From Streptomyces subrutilus (GTDB taxonomy: Bacteria > Actinomycetota > Actinomycetes > Streptomycetales > Streptomycetaceae): a stretch of DNA of 64,000 nucleotides. Every line of letters begins with the position of its first letter. Position 1 is the stretch's first letter. The stretch spans positions 6,924,001 to 6,988,000 of the forward strand of contig NZ_CP023701.1 of assembly GCF_008704535.1 (NCBI RefSeq), read 5' to 3'. Of the stretch, positions 17,153 to 24,600 are shown one piece after another. The notes below the pieces were generated by a model. The model ran no database searches. It had not been told where the DNA came from and saw only the letters and a program-made list of their open reading frames with translations. The position numbers were made by a program, and so were the translations under genes.

Positions 17153-17626
17153 TCAGCGGGCCCGGCCCGGGCCGTCCTCGTCGTCGGGCGCCGGCAGCTC
17201 TCCCGGCGCCGTCCGGTGGTAGTGGAGGCTGCCGCCCTGGACGGCGAAGAGGGTGCCGTGGTCGCGGGCGGTGTTGTGCTGCGTCCACACCTGCCGTTCT
17301 GCGGGCAGCCCGCCCCGGACCTGCGCGACCAGCTCGCGCAACCCGCCCTCGGAGCCGGGGTCTTCCTCCAACAGCAGGAGCAGGCGCCGGCGCCATACCG
17401 GCAGCAGCTCGGCCCGGACCTCGTCCGCGGCGTCCGGATCGGTCCGGCCGACCAGGACGGCGTCCTCGTCGAGCTGGGCCCCGATCGTGCTCGCCCGTTC
17501 CTCGCCGCCCCGCCCGAAGAGCCGGACGACCCCGCCCCGTGCCCCCTGCCACACGTCGGTGGCCATGGCGCCGATCAGCGCGGTCGCGCCGGCCCCGGCG
17601 AGGGCGGCCAACGGCTCGGCCAGCAT
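17153..17626 (-). CDS. Small hydrophobic-N-terminus protein, partner of the STAND NTPase
   Basis: 157 residues. The N-terminus has an Ala/Gly-rich hydrophobic helix (LAALAGAGATALIGAMATDV, residues 5-24) followed by WQGARGGVVRLFGRG, a pattern I know from Streptomyces proteins encoded next to NTPase or protease effectors. The middle is acidic and helical (RAELLPVWRRRLLLLLEEDP); the end (NTARDHGTLFAVQGGSLHYH) resembles the short 'ARDHG..FAVQ.G..H' tail seen in those effector-linked proteins. ATG at 17626 has GGAGGA five bases upstream. It ends 2 bases before the NTPase start, so the two are coupled. No enzymatic motif is visible. Confidence 0.7.
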   Translation of the reverse strand: MLAEPLAALAGAGATALIGAMATDVWQGARGGVVRLFGRGGEERASTIGAQLDEDAVLVGRTDPDAADEVRAELLPVWRRRLLLLLEEDPGSEGGLRELVAQVRGGLPAERQVWTQHNTARDHGTLFAVQGGSLHYHRTAPGELPAPDDEDGPGRAR

Positions 17627-17691
17627 CCGTCCTCCTGCGTTCGACGTCACGGGCGGTTCGGCACGCCGAACCGCCCCTGCCCGCCTCCAGG

Positions 17692-18063
17692 TTAGCGCCG
17701 AGGGCCACGCGTGCGCAGGGCAAGCGCGGCGGCCACGGCGAGTGCGCCCGATGCGACCACCGCGAGCGTGGCCGGAGAACCGATCGCGCGGTAGGGGCCG
17801 ATGGCCAGCACGGAGCGCCGTGCCTGGATCGACAGGGCACTTCCGGTGCTTTGGACGGACCCCATCGACACCAGCGACAGGGCGGAGCCGATCGAGCCGA
17901 AGGACAACGAGGAGCCGATGGACCCGATGGACAGCGCGCTGCCGACCGAGCCGATGGACAGCACGGACCCGACGGAGCCGATGGAGAGGAACGAGTCCTT
18001 CGACCACAAGGAGAGCGAGGAACGGCCGACGGGGCGGGAGGGGAAGTTCACCATGGCGGTCAT
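17692..18063 (-). CDS. Ser/Gly nonapeptide-repeat protein with C-terminal membrane anchor
   Basis: About 123 residues. Residues 26-70 are five tandem nine-residue units with consensus L-S-I-G-S-V-G-S-x, then a partial unit. A membrane-spanning segment follows (ATLAVVASGALAVAAALAL, about residues 98-116) and a basic tail RTRGPRR, so the repeats would face outward or lie along the membrane. The period suggests a small beta-solenoid. I recall similar SIGSxGS proteins in Streptomyces but know no function. ATG codons at 18063 and 18054 lack a good ribosome site. The opposite strand also has an open frame here with a matching period, which I regard as the shadow. Confidence 0.65.
   Translation of the reverse strand: MTAMVNFPSRPVGRSSLSLWSKDSFLSIGSVGSVLSIGSVGSALSIGSIGSSLSFGSIGSALSLVSMGSVQSTGSALSIQARRSVLAIGPYRAIGSPATLAVVASGALAVAAALALRTRGPRR
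17854..17988 (-). repeat. Five 27-bp tandem repeats encoding LSIGSVGSx
   Basis: Five in-frame 27-base units encode the nonapeptide repeats; serine codons TCC and TCG and glycine codons GGC and GGG vary between copies, so the peptide pattern is better conserved than the DNA. That indicates selection on the protein rather than recent slippage. Confidence 0.75.
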
Positions 18064-18324
18064 TGTGCCGCGAGCGGCGCCCCGGTCGGGCCCGTCCGGC
18101 GCCAACAGCCCCGCGGTGTCCCGCCGGTGACGGGCAGCGTGGTGGACCGCCCGGCCGCGGCCCGCCCCGGCGCAGCCGCTCATGACCGTCCCGGAAGACG
18201 GCTCCGTGTACCGGCGCCGCCGGTGAACGGGATGCGGTCGGGGCTTGCTTCGGTCGGGGTGGGCCGTCCGCCGGGACACGGACCGGGCCGCCGGGTCCGT
18301 GCCGTACGGCCGGGGGGCGCGGGG

Positions 18325-19179
18325 CTACAGGCCGATGTCGGCCAGCCACCGGCCCGTGGTCCTGGGGGACAGGCCGAGCAGCTGCTGGGCGGACCGCTCG
18401 GGAGCGATCGCGTTGCCCGCGAGAGCGCCGAGGGCCTGGTAGAGGCCCGCCACCCCGGCGGCGGGGCCCTCGCCGAAGAGGGGCGCGATCGACGCGCCGA
18501 AGGCCGTGGGCGTGATGGCCTCGTAGGCCACCTCCCGGCCGAGGCGGGCGCCGAACGCGGCGGCCAGGTCCGGGCCGGTGACCGCGGGGTCCTGTCCGAC
18601 GGCGATCACGCCGGTGATGTCGGGGCGGTCGAACAGCGCGGCGGCGACCTCGGCGACGTCGAGGTGGGAGGCCCAGGAGACGGGGTAATCGGCGCGCAGC
18701 GGGTAGCGCAGCACCCCCCGCTCGCGGGCCGCGTCGAGGACCGGCGGCAGGAGGAGGTTCTCCAGGAACAGCCGGGGCTGGACGACCGCGAAGGAGACCT
18801 CGCCGGCCTCCAGCCCGCTGGTCAGCGTCGAGACCGCGCTGTCGGCCGGTTCGTCGAGCGCGCCGCCGCCGGAACCGCTGGTCGAGAAGACCACGCGGGA
18901 GGGCCGCGCTTCGCGGATCGCGGCGAGGACGGTGCGCGCGTACCGGACGCGGTCCGCCTCGGCGCCGAGGGGCAGGTGGACGAACACGCCCGCGGCACCC
19001 CGGTAGGCCGCCGTCAACTGCTCCGCGGACGAGTAGTCCGCGCTCACCACCCGCGCGGCGCCCTTCACGACGGCGTCCGCGTTGCGGGTGAGGGCGACCA
19101 GCGGCCTGCCCGTGGCGGCGAGAGCGGAGACGACAGGGGCACCTTGGGCGCCGGTGGCGCCGTGGATCACATAGGTCAT
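18325..19179 (-). CDS. NmrA/SDR-like NAD(P)H-binding protein
   Basis: 284 residues. VIHGATGAQGAPVV is the glycine-rich dinucleotide loop of the NmrA/QOR2 group; FSTSGSGGG in the middle replaces the classical SDR catalytic Tyr-x-x-x-Lys, so this is probably an atypical SDR acting as a quinone/NADPH sensor or reductase. The C-terminus RTTGRWLADIGL is typical of the group. Divergent from the HxlR regulator with a perfect inverted repeat between, which is the common NmrA/HxlR pairing. ATG at 19179. Confidence 0.85.
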   Translation of the reverse strand: MTYVIHGATGAQGAPVVSALAATGRPLVALTRNADAVVKGAARVVSADYSSAEQLTAAYRGAAGVFVHLPLGAEADRVRYARTVLAAIREARPSRVVFSTSGSGGGALDEPADSAVSTLTSGLEAGEVSFAVVQPRLFLENLLLPPVLDAARERGVLRYPLRADYPVSWASHLDVAEVAAALFDRPDITGVIAVGQDPAVTGPDLAAAFGARLGREVAYEAITPTAFGASIAPLFGEGPAAGVAGLYQALGALAGNAIAPERSAQQLLGLSPRTTGRWLADIGL

Positions 19180-19185
19180 GGGGCC

Positions 19186-19226
19186 ATTAGTGCATGGGGT
19201 GCATCAGTTACATCAACTGCACTAAT
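19186..19226. promoter_or_regulatory. HxlR operator candidate
   Basis: ATTAGTGCA (19186-19194) and TGCACTAAT (19218-19226) are perfect 9-base inverted arms with centres 32 bases apart, about three helical turns. They cover the short divergent promoter between the NmrA-like and HxlR genes; the repeat is markedly AT-richer than the flanks. Confidence 0.65.
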
Positions 19227-19245
19227 AGGGCGGAGGGGGGTTAGA

Positions 19246-19587
19246 TTGGAGAACGTGACCACGACACCACTGCCCGAATGCGGCGTCGCCCGGTTCCTCG
19301 CGCTGCTGGGCGGCCCCTGGGCCACCCTCATCGTGCGCGAGCTGCTGCACGGCCCTCACCGCTTCACGGAACTGCGCGACGCCCTGCCGGGCATCAGCCC
19401 GCACACCCTGACCAGCCGGCTGCGCCAGTTCGAGGCGACGGGCATCGTCACCCGGACCGCCTACGCGGAGATCCCGCCGCGCGTCGAGTACCGGCTCACC
19501 CCTCTCGGCGAGGGACTGCGCGACGTGCTCGAAGCGATGGCCTCCTGGGGCCTGTCGGTCCCCGGGCCGGCCCCGACCGCTCCGTGA
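19246..19587 (+). CDS. HxlR family winged-helix regulator
   Basis: 113 residues. CGVARFLALLGGPWATLIVRELL is the HxlR signature with its N-terminal redox-type cysteine, followed by GPHRFTELRDALPGISPHTLTSRLRQFEATGIVTR, the recognition helix and wing. These regulators sense quinones, aldehydes or thiol stress and usually repress a neighbouring reductase. Divergent from the NmrA-like gene. TTG at 19246 has GGAGGGGGG six bases upstream; GTG at 19255 is the alternative and would remove three residues. Confidence 0.85.
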   Translation: MENVTTTPLPECGVARFLALLGGPWATLIVRELLHGPHRFTELRDALPGISPHTLTSRLRQFEATGIVTRTAYAEIPPRVEYRLTPLGEGLRDVLEAMASWGLSVPGPAPTAP

Positions 19588-19870
19588 CGCGGATCCATAC
19601 GGTAGGCCGCGCCCGCTGAGGCGTGTCCGCAGGGCCCGCCCGGCGCCCACCTCCGTACGCCGCTCACGGCGCGGTGGTGGGCGTGGACGGTCGCGTCGGG
19701 CGGGTCGGCCGCGGCGGCCCGGGCGCTGTCGAGCTCGGCATGCGGGAGACGGCCGCGACACAGCTGCGTCGCTGCACGGCGAGGGCCCACCGGGGGCGGG
19801 GAGGTGCGCGTCGGGCGTGCGCGACCGGGGCCGGACCCCACCGCCCCCGAACGCAGTCGCTCAGCTCGGC

Positions 19871-20464
19871 TCAGCTCAACTTGGCCTGGGCCTCCATGGC
19901 GGACGCCTCCAGCCTGGTCCAGTACTCCCGGTACCAGGCCTCGTCGCCCCCGTCCATGTTGCCGTTGGACTCGCGCAGGCCGGCCTTGCCGTCGATCAAC
20001 TCGCGGACGATGTCGGCGTGGCCGGCGTGACGGTTGGTCTCGGCCGTCATGTGCAGCATGATCCGCTGAAGGGTCACGTCGCCGTCGTCGCCCCACCACG
20101 GCACGTGGCCCACGGCATCGAGCGGCAGCGCCTCGATCGTCGCGTCCGCGTGCGCCCAGGCGCGGTGGTAGAGGCCGAGCACGTCCTCGCGCGACTCGTC
20201 GGCGGGTGCCCACATGTCCGCGTTGGGCTCGGAGTCCTCCGCGTCCCAGGGGAGGTGCTCGTGGTGCGGGCGGCCGAAGGTCGGTCCGAAGTAACCGAGC
20301 TCGACGCTCGCGAGGTGCTTGACGAGGCCGAGGATGTTGGTGCCGGTCGGCGTCAGCGGACGGCGGCTGTCGTACTCGGACAAGCCGTCCAGCTTCCAGA
20401 CGACGGCTTCGCGGGCCGCCTTGAGATAGCGGTGCAGGTCGTCCTTGGGATCATGGGGCTTCAT
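19871..20464 (-). CDS. DinB family (DUF664) protein
   Basis: 197 residues of the DinB four-helix fold. Metal-site histidines are in GLVKHLASVELGYF (about residue 50) and MLHMTAETNRHAGHADIVREL (about 138-150), the hallmark HxxxH-like pattern of DUF664. The family includes mycothiol-dependent transferases and detoxification enzymes of actinobacteria, so a thiol-dependent reaction is plausible but unproven. ATG at 20464. It stands alone; the 283 bases after the HxlR gene hold no other coding region I can support. Confidence 0.85.
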   Translation of the reverse strand: MKPHDPKDDLHRYLKAAREAVVWKLDGLSEYDSRRPLTPTGTNILGLVKHLASVELGYFGPTFGRPHHEHLPWDAEDSEPNADMWAPADESREDVLGLYHRAWAHADATIEALPLDAVGHVPWWGDDGDVTLQRIMLHMTAETNRHAGHADIVRELIDGKAGLRESNGNMDGGDEAWYREYWTRLEASAMEAQAKLS

Positions 20465-20548
20465 GGGACCGAGTCTCGCACCGCCCGCCGACCGCGGTCG
20501 CGCGGTTTTCGGGCCGCCCGGACGGCAACGGTCGGCCGGCCGGGCCGG

Positions 20549-20779
20549 TCAGGCCTCGTCCATGCCCCAGGGGGCCGGCCAGGTGTCCGGGCCGCCGCCC
20601 CGCCAGTCGATCAGCGGCGACGCGGCGACCCGTTCCTCGTCCCAGTCCGGGGCGTCGCGGCGGAGGAACTCGGCGACGTCCCGGAGGCCGTGCGCGAGGC
20701 CGAGGACCTCCGAGCCGACCTGCACCCGGCGTCCTCCCGACTCGTCGGGGACGTGTACCACGACCGTCTCGTTGCCCAT
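20549..20779 (-). CDS. Conserved small hypothetical protein
   Basis: 76 residues, starting MGNETVVVHVPDESGGRR, with a possible amphipathic helix in the middle (GLAHGLRDVAEFLRRDAPD) and a Trp/Pro-rich end (PLIDWRGGGPDTWPAPWG). I recall close relatives in other Streptomyces genomes but no function. Acidic, no membrane segment or signal peptide. ATG at 20779 with a weak ribosome site. Confidence 0.65.
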   Translation of the reverse strand: MGNETVVVHVPDESGGRRVQVGSEVLGLAHGLRDVAEFLRRDAPDWDEERVAASPLIDWRGGGPDTWPAPWGMDEA

Positions 20780-20848
20780 GGGTCCAGCCTGCGCCCGCCC
20801 GGCCGTCCGGGCATCCGGTGGTCCGCGGCGCCCGCGGCCGTTCGGTGC

Positions 20849-22903
20849 TCAGCCCGCGACGGCCAGGGTGCGTGCCGGGCCCCCGATCCGCAGCCAGGTC
20901 CCGCCGGTCCACTCCCAGACCGCCGTCCGGTCCGCGTCCAGGCGGTAGACGCGCTCCCCCCGGGCTCCGAATCCGGCTCCCGCGTCGCCGATGCGGCCCC
21001 AGGCGCCGGCCCGGAGGCGCCACAGGCCGCGGTCCGCGCCGTTGACCGCGTACAGCTCCGTGGCGCCGGCGTGGAGGGCCGTGGCAGGCCCGCCGACCAC
21101 GGCCCACACGCCCGCCTCGCCCGTCCACCTGAGCACCGCGCTCCGATCGGGATTGAGCCCGAACAGGTACTGGTCCGTCACCACGAACTCCGCACCGGCG
21201 CCGCCGGCGTAGGACCAGGAGGAGCCGGTGCCGCCGTACGCGAAGATGCGGCCGTCCACCGGGTCGGTGGCGAACAGGCCCGCGCCGCCTCCGTACAGGC
21301 GCCCCGCCGGGCCGCCGATCCTGGTCCACGTACCGGGCCGGCCGTCCCACCGCTCGACCGCGCTGCGGTCCGGGGCCAGCCGGTACAGGTGCGGGCCGCT
21401 CATCGCGAAGCCGGCGGCGGGGCCGCTGACGGTGTGCCAGCGGCCGGGCACCCCGCTGTAGCCGCGCAGCTCCCGGGTCCGCGGGTCGACGGCGAACAGC
21501 CCCGCCGCGCCCGCGTAGAGCTCCTCGGCCGGGCCGCCGATGGTCGACCAGCCCGTGCCGGTCCCGCTCCACTGGACTACCGAGGCGCCGTCGTCCGCCA
21601 CGGCGTAGACCCCGCTGCCGCCGGCAGCCGGCACCCCGGCGGGTCCGGGAAGGGCCGCCCCCGGGGTTTCGGGACGGGGTGCGGCGGCGGAGGGGGGCGA
21701 CGCGGGTGCGGAGGCGCCGGGGGAGGGGTTCGGGGCGGGTGCCGCGATCCCGGGCGCCGCCGCAGGGGAGGCCGGGGCCGGGGCAGGGGTCGGGGGCGAT
21801 GGTCGTTCCGGCGGGGCGGTCCGCGCCGCGGGCGCGGCCACGGGCGGAAGGGCGGCGCGCCGCGGGTCGTGCTCCAGGGAGGTGGCCGTCACCCCGAGGG
21901 CCACGATCACGGCGGTCAGCAGGACCGTGACGCACAGGCGCCGGGCCGCGGACGCGGATCGCCGGAGGGTGGGGAGCCCGGCAGGGACGGGAAGCCGGTC
22001 CTGGGACCGGTGTGCCGGGTGTGCCTCGCGGATCCGGAGCGCCCGGAGCTCCCGTGGCTGCTCGGGCTCCCGGCCTCCGTCGTGCGCGCGGAGCACGGCG
22101 AGGCTCCGGCGGTGCCAGGGGTCCGCCCGCTCCAGGGAGGCGCCGGCCGCACCGGCCGCACCGGCCGCTTCGCCGCGGACGGCCGGTGACCGAGGCCGTC
22201 GCGGCGCCGGTCCGGCACCGACCCGGGGCGCCGCTCGGTCGGCACCGCCCGGAGCGGTCGGCCCCGGCCGCCACAGCACGAGCTCGCTCCCCGGCGCGTG
22301 CGCACCCGGCCCGGCGGGGCGCGGTCGGCCGGCGAACGGCATCCCGGCGGGCCGCTCGTCGCCCGGCCGGCCGGCATCGGGACGGCCCTCGTCGGGCGCG
22401 TCGTCCCGGGCCCCGCGCTCCGGGGCCGGGCGCCGGTCCGCCTGCCGGAGGGCCTCTTCCAGTTCCTTCTGGAGCCTCGTCGTCAGCCCGAGCAGGGTCC
22501 GCACCGCCTCCTGGGACCGGGCCAGTTCGGCATCGGCCTCCCTCCGGGCCTGGCGCAGCAGTTCCCGGGTCTCCGGTGATGGCGCCCTGCCTCCGGCGGG
22601 CGCCACGGTCCTGCCCTCCTCGGCGGCGCCCGCCGCCGCGTGCAGTTCCCGCGCCCGCAGCCACAGTTCGGCCCGGCCCCGATCGTCGCGGGCCCGGCCC
22701 GCCACCACCCGCTGCAACAGGTCCAGCGGGATGATCTTCACCCCGGAGCGGTAGTCGCTCCAGCTCGTCTTGCCGGCCCCGTAGGCCCTCGCCAGTTCGC
22801 GGACCGTACGGCCCTGCGTCACGGCCCGCAGGAATACCGCCAGCTCATTCGCCTGGACGGTTTCCCCTTTCGGATCCCCTTGTAAGCGCCCCGCCCTGCC
22901 CAT
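20849..22903 (-). CDS. HTH protein with membrane anchor and seven-bladed propeller-like domain
   Basis: 684 residues. Residues 17-70 form a helix-turn-helix of the Streptomyces type seen in NACHT/propeller regulators (FLRAVTQGRTVRELARAYG, SDYRSG). A charged helical region with a coiled-coil-like stretch follows (about 115-160), then a Pro/Ala-rich linker, one membrane helix (CVTVLLTAVIVALGVTATSL, 324-343), a long Pro/Ala stalk, and from about 430 to the end seven repeats of 35-40 residues built around W..IGGPA..LYAG.A.L.A, as in tectonin-type beta-propellers. The topology puts the HTH inside and the propeller outside. ATG at 22903 has GAGGAG nine bases upstream. A transmembrane sensor-regulator is the simplest reading. 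Confidence 0.75.
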   Translation of the reverse strand: MGRAGRLQGDPKGETVQANELAVFLRAVTQGRTVRELARAYGAGKTSWSDYRSGVKIIPLDLLQRVVAGRARDDRGRAELWLRARELHAAAGAAEEGRTVAPAGGRAPSPETRELLRQARREADAELARSQEAVRTLLGLTTRLQKELEEALRQADRRPAPERGARDDAPDEGRPDAGRPGDERPAGMPFAGRPRPAGPGAHAPGSELVLWRPGPTAPGGADRAAPRVGAGPAPRRPRSPAVRGEAAGAAGAAGASLERADPWHRRSLAVLRAHDGGREPEQPRELRALRIREAHPAHRSQDRLPVPAGLPTLRRSASAARRLCVTVLLTAVIVALGVTATSLEHDPRRAALPPVAAPAARTAPPERPSPPTPAPAPASPAAAPGIAAPAPNPSPGASAPASPPSAAAPRPETPGAALPGPAGVPAAGGSGVYAVADDGASVVQWSGTGTGWSTIGGPAEELYAGAAGLFAVDPRTRELRGYSGVPGRWHTVSGPAAGFAMSGPHLYRLAPDRSAVERWDGRPGTWTRIGGPAGRLYGGGAGLFATDPVDGRIFAYGGTGSSWSYAGGAGAEFVVTDQYLFGLNPDRSAVLRWTGEAGVWAVVGGPATALHAGATELYAVNGADRGLWRLRAGAWGRIGDAGAGFGARGERVYRLDADRTAVWEWTGGTWLRIGGPARTLAVAG

Positions 22904-23002
22904 TCGGAAAACTCCTCGGATGATGCGGGCACCGCCCTTTCGCCCGCCCTGTGTTTTTCGCGATTCCCCAGGAGACCAGGTGCCGCCGCCGCCTTCCAGC
23001 GC

Positions 23003-23132
23003 TTGTCGGACAACATGGCCGGCAGTGGCTCGATCGCGCGGGCGAGATCGGCGGGATCCGGATCGTGTCCGCCGGACAAAGCCCGTTTGTCCGCGGCTGA
23101 GCTGCGTCTTTCCGGATTCTTGTGGACGGACA
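23003..23132. promoter_or_regulatory. GGACAA-type dyads upstream of the HTH-propeller gene and secreted protein
   Basis: The 320 bases between the divergent genes at 22903 and 23224 contain TTGTC-G-GACAA (23003-23013), CGGACAAA-GCCCG-TTTGTCCG (23073-23093, a perfect 8-base dyad) and another CGGACAAT near 23125. The repetition of one half-site in three arrangements suggests binding sites for a regulator, perhaps the HTH protein itself. No other gene is visible in the gap. Confidence 0.45.
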
Positions 23133-23223
23133 ATCGCGCGGCCCGGAAATCTGGCGGCTCCGGCGGAACCGATCGCCGGATACACGGGGGACCGTTCCGA
23201 GCAGATACGAGAAGAGAGAAGAC

Positions 23224-23574
23224 ATGCAGAAGAGGAAACTGGCCGTGCTCGCCCTCGCGACCGCGGCGGTCACCGTTCTCACCACCGCGACGTCGGCGAG
23301 CGCCGAGACCCGGATCATCACCGGCGCGTACGTCTACTTCAACCCGGCCACGAACACGTTCGGCATCGGCGACACCGTGGCCGACGGGCGCACCCCGTAC
23401 CTCGACGTCCGGATCAACGGCGGCCCGCAGCAGTCGATCCCCAACCACAACGGCAACGGCACCTGGCGCGACTGGGCTCCGAACGAGAGCGGGATCCGAG
23501 ACGGGAACACCCTCGCCTGGCGCGCCCGGGTCTCCGGCGGTGCGGTCTCCGGCTGGGTGTACGAGCAGGCCTAG
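23224..23574 (+). CDS. Small secreted protein of unknown function
   Basis: 116 residues. A Sec signal peptide is clear: basic QKRK start, hydrophobic core LAVLALATAAVTVL, cleavage after SASA at about residue 30. The mature 86 residues are rich in Thr, Asn and Gly and contain INGGPQQSIPNHNGNGTWRDW, suggesting an all-beta extracellular domain; there are no cysteines. The ATG at 23224 is preceded by GAGAGAAG. Divergent from the HTH-propeller gene. I do not recognise the family. Confidence 0.75.
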   Translation: MQKRKLAVLALATAAVTVLTTATSASAETRIITGAYVYFNPATNTFGIGDTVADGRTPYLDVRINGGPQQSIPNHNGNGTWRDWAPNESGIRDGNTLAWRARVSGGAVSGWVYEQA

Positions 23575-23708
23575 GCCGTCGCCGTGAATCCCCCGGCCGC
23601 CCGGATGACGAGGCGGGCCGGGGGAGTCCGGGTGGTCGGGGGCGTGCCCGCGGGCGCCCCGGCGGTGGGAGGGCCGGGCGTCACTCGCACGGCCCAACCG
23701 GCCGTGAC

Positions 23709-23927
23709 TCAGTCCGGCGGCCAGAGCACCTCGTCCGCGCCGGGCAGGTCGTGGACCGCCGCGGCCGTGCCCGTCAGGGGCAGCAGTCCGGAGAGGGGGC
23801 AGAGCGCGGGGACCTCGTGGTCGACCTCCCACTGGCTCGCCGCGTTCCCGCCGGCGCGCTCCGTGGTGCAGACGGCGTACAGGTGGCCGGAGCAGCCGCG
23901 GCAGAGCAGCACGTGGTGACGGCTCAC
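23709..23927 (-). CDS. Small Cys-containing hypothetical protein
   Basis: 72 residues from GTG at 23927. CRGC at about residues 9-12 plus Cys20 and Cys43 could make a zinc knuckle. Otherwise low-information sequence rich in Ala, Gly and acidic residues (QWEVDHEVPALCPLSGLLP). Codon-position GC bias supports coding, but I do not recognise the family, and the 135 bases after the secreted-protein gene are non-coding. Confidence 0.5.
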   Translation of the reverse strand: MSRHHVLLCRGCSGHLYAVCTTERAGGNAASQWEVDHEVPALCPLSGLLPLTGTAAAVHDLPGADEVLWPPD

Positions 23928-23945
23928 GGCCGCACCTCCATCCGG

Positions 23946-23989
23946 GGCCCCCGTACGCCCGGCCCCCGTACGCCCGGCCCCCGTACGGC
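23946..23989. repeat. Three-copy 15-bp tandem repeat
   Basis: GGCCCCCGTACGCCC occurs twice perfectly and a third time over 13 of 15 bases. It lies in the 332-base stretch between 23928 and 24259, in which I see no gene; each unit contains the palindrome CGTACG. Confidence 0.7.
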
Positions 23990-24259
23990 CCGACGCGGCT
24001 GGTGCGGGCCGCCCGCGCCCGGGCGTGCGGGGCGGCGGCGGGCGGGCGGCGTCGGCGTGCCGGGTGCGTCGTGGGCTTGTAGCGTCGGCGGCGTCAGGAG
24101 TCCCGGTGACCCGACGTCAGTCCGCCGGCCGGTCCGCTCGCGCGGAAGCCCCGCCGGCGCACCGGACCACCCGCATGCCGCCCGCACCGGCGCCGAGCAG
24201 GTCCGACCTGCGCGCCGCAGCCGGACGCCCGGGCAGCGCCCGTACGAGAGGCCGTGCCG

Positions 24260-24550
24260 ATGCCGCAGGATGCCGCGACCGCACCGATAGCCGTGGACGC
24301 CCCGGACCGTACCGAAGCCGTGGAGCCCGCGGCCTCCGCCGCCAGTTGGATCCGGGTGGAGCGGGGCACCGCCGCCCCCGAGGAGCTGGCCGCCATCGCC
24401 GTCGTGGTCGCCTGCCTCGCGCGCCGCACCGGGCACGGGCACGGGCACTCCGCGGTCCGGTCGAAGGCGACCGGACCGGGACGCGGCGGCCGGCCGTCGG
24501 GCCCGCCGGGGGGCGCCGGCTGCTGGGCAGGTTGCTGGGCCTGCCGCTGA
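24260..24550 (+). CDS. Acyl-CoA carboxylase epsilon subunit-like protein
   Basis: 96 residues. The core IRVERGTAAPEELAAIAVVV is the actinobacterial AccE/PccE motif ('RV.RG.PtpEElAAL.aVl'), preceded by an acidic disordered leader. Epsilon subunits stabilise the alpha-beta complex that makes malonyl- or methylmalonyl-CoA. No beta subunit is adjacent, which is unusual; the next locus is the spore-pigment polyketide cluster, which needs malonyl-CoA. The last 35 residues (GHGHGH, Gly/Trp/Cys-rich) do not fit the family and may reflect 3' decay or a frameshift. ATG at 24260 has GAGAGG; GTG at 24254 is possible. Confidence 0.65.
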   Translation: MPQDAATAPIAVDAPDRTEAVEPAASAASWIRVERGTAAPEELAAIAVVVACLARRTGHGHGHSAVRSKATGPGRGGRPSGPPGGAGCWAGCWACR

Positions 24551-24552
24551 AC

Positions 24553-24588
24553 CCCTTCCGCCGGCCGCGCGCACGGCCGGCGGAAGGG
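24553..24588. terminator. Bidirectional hairpin terminator
   Basis: Perfect 15-base arms (24553-24567 and 24574-24588, CCCTTCCGCCGGCCG and its complement) flank a six-base loop between the 3' ends of the AccE-like gene and the convergent hydroxylase gene. There is no T-run, as usual in Streptomyces. Confidence 0.8.
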
Positions 24589-24600
24589 CGGGCGAGGTGC

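Noticed and set aside
13398..17222. A very long open frame opposite the STAND-like gene (1274 codons) and similar long antisense frames at 12034, 19817 and elsewhere
   Set aside because: In 73% GC DNA with strong third-position bias, antisense frames stay open; their composition is Arg/Gly/Pro-rich with no domains, and the minus-strand gene has clear Walker motifs.
17801..18130. Plus-strand frame with a regular Pro/Asp/Met repeat
   Set aside because: It is the mirror of the Ser/Gly repeat gene; the minus-strand product has a coherent membrane anchor, the plus-strand one does not.
19623..20030. Possible gene between HxlR and DinB genes
   Set aside because: No motif, no ribosome site, overlaps the DinB gene on the other strand.
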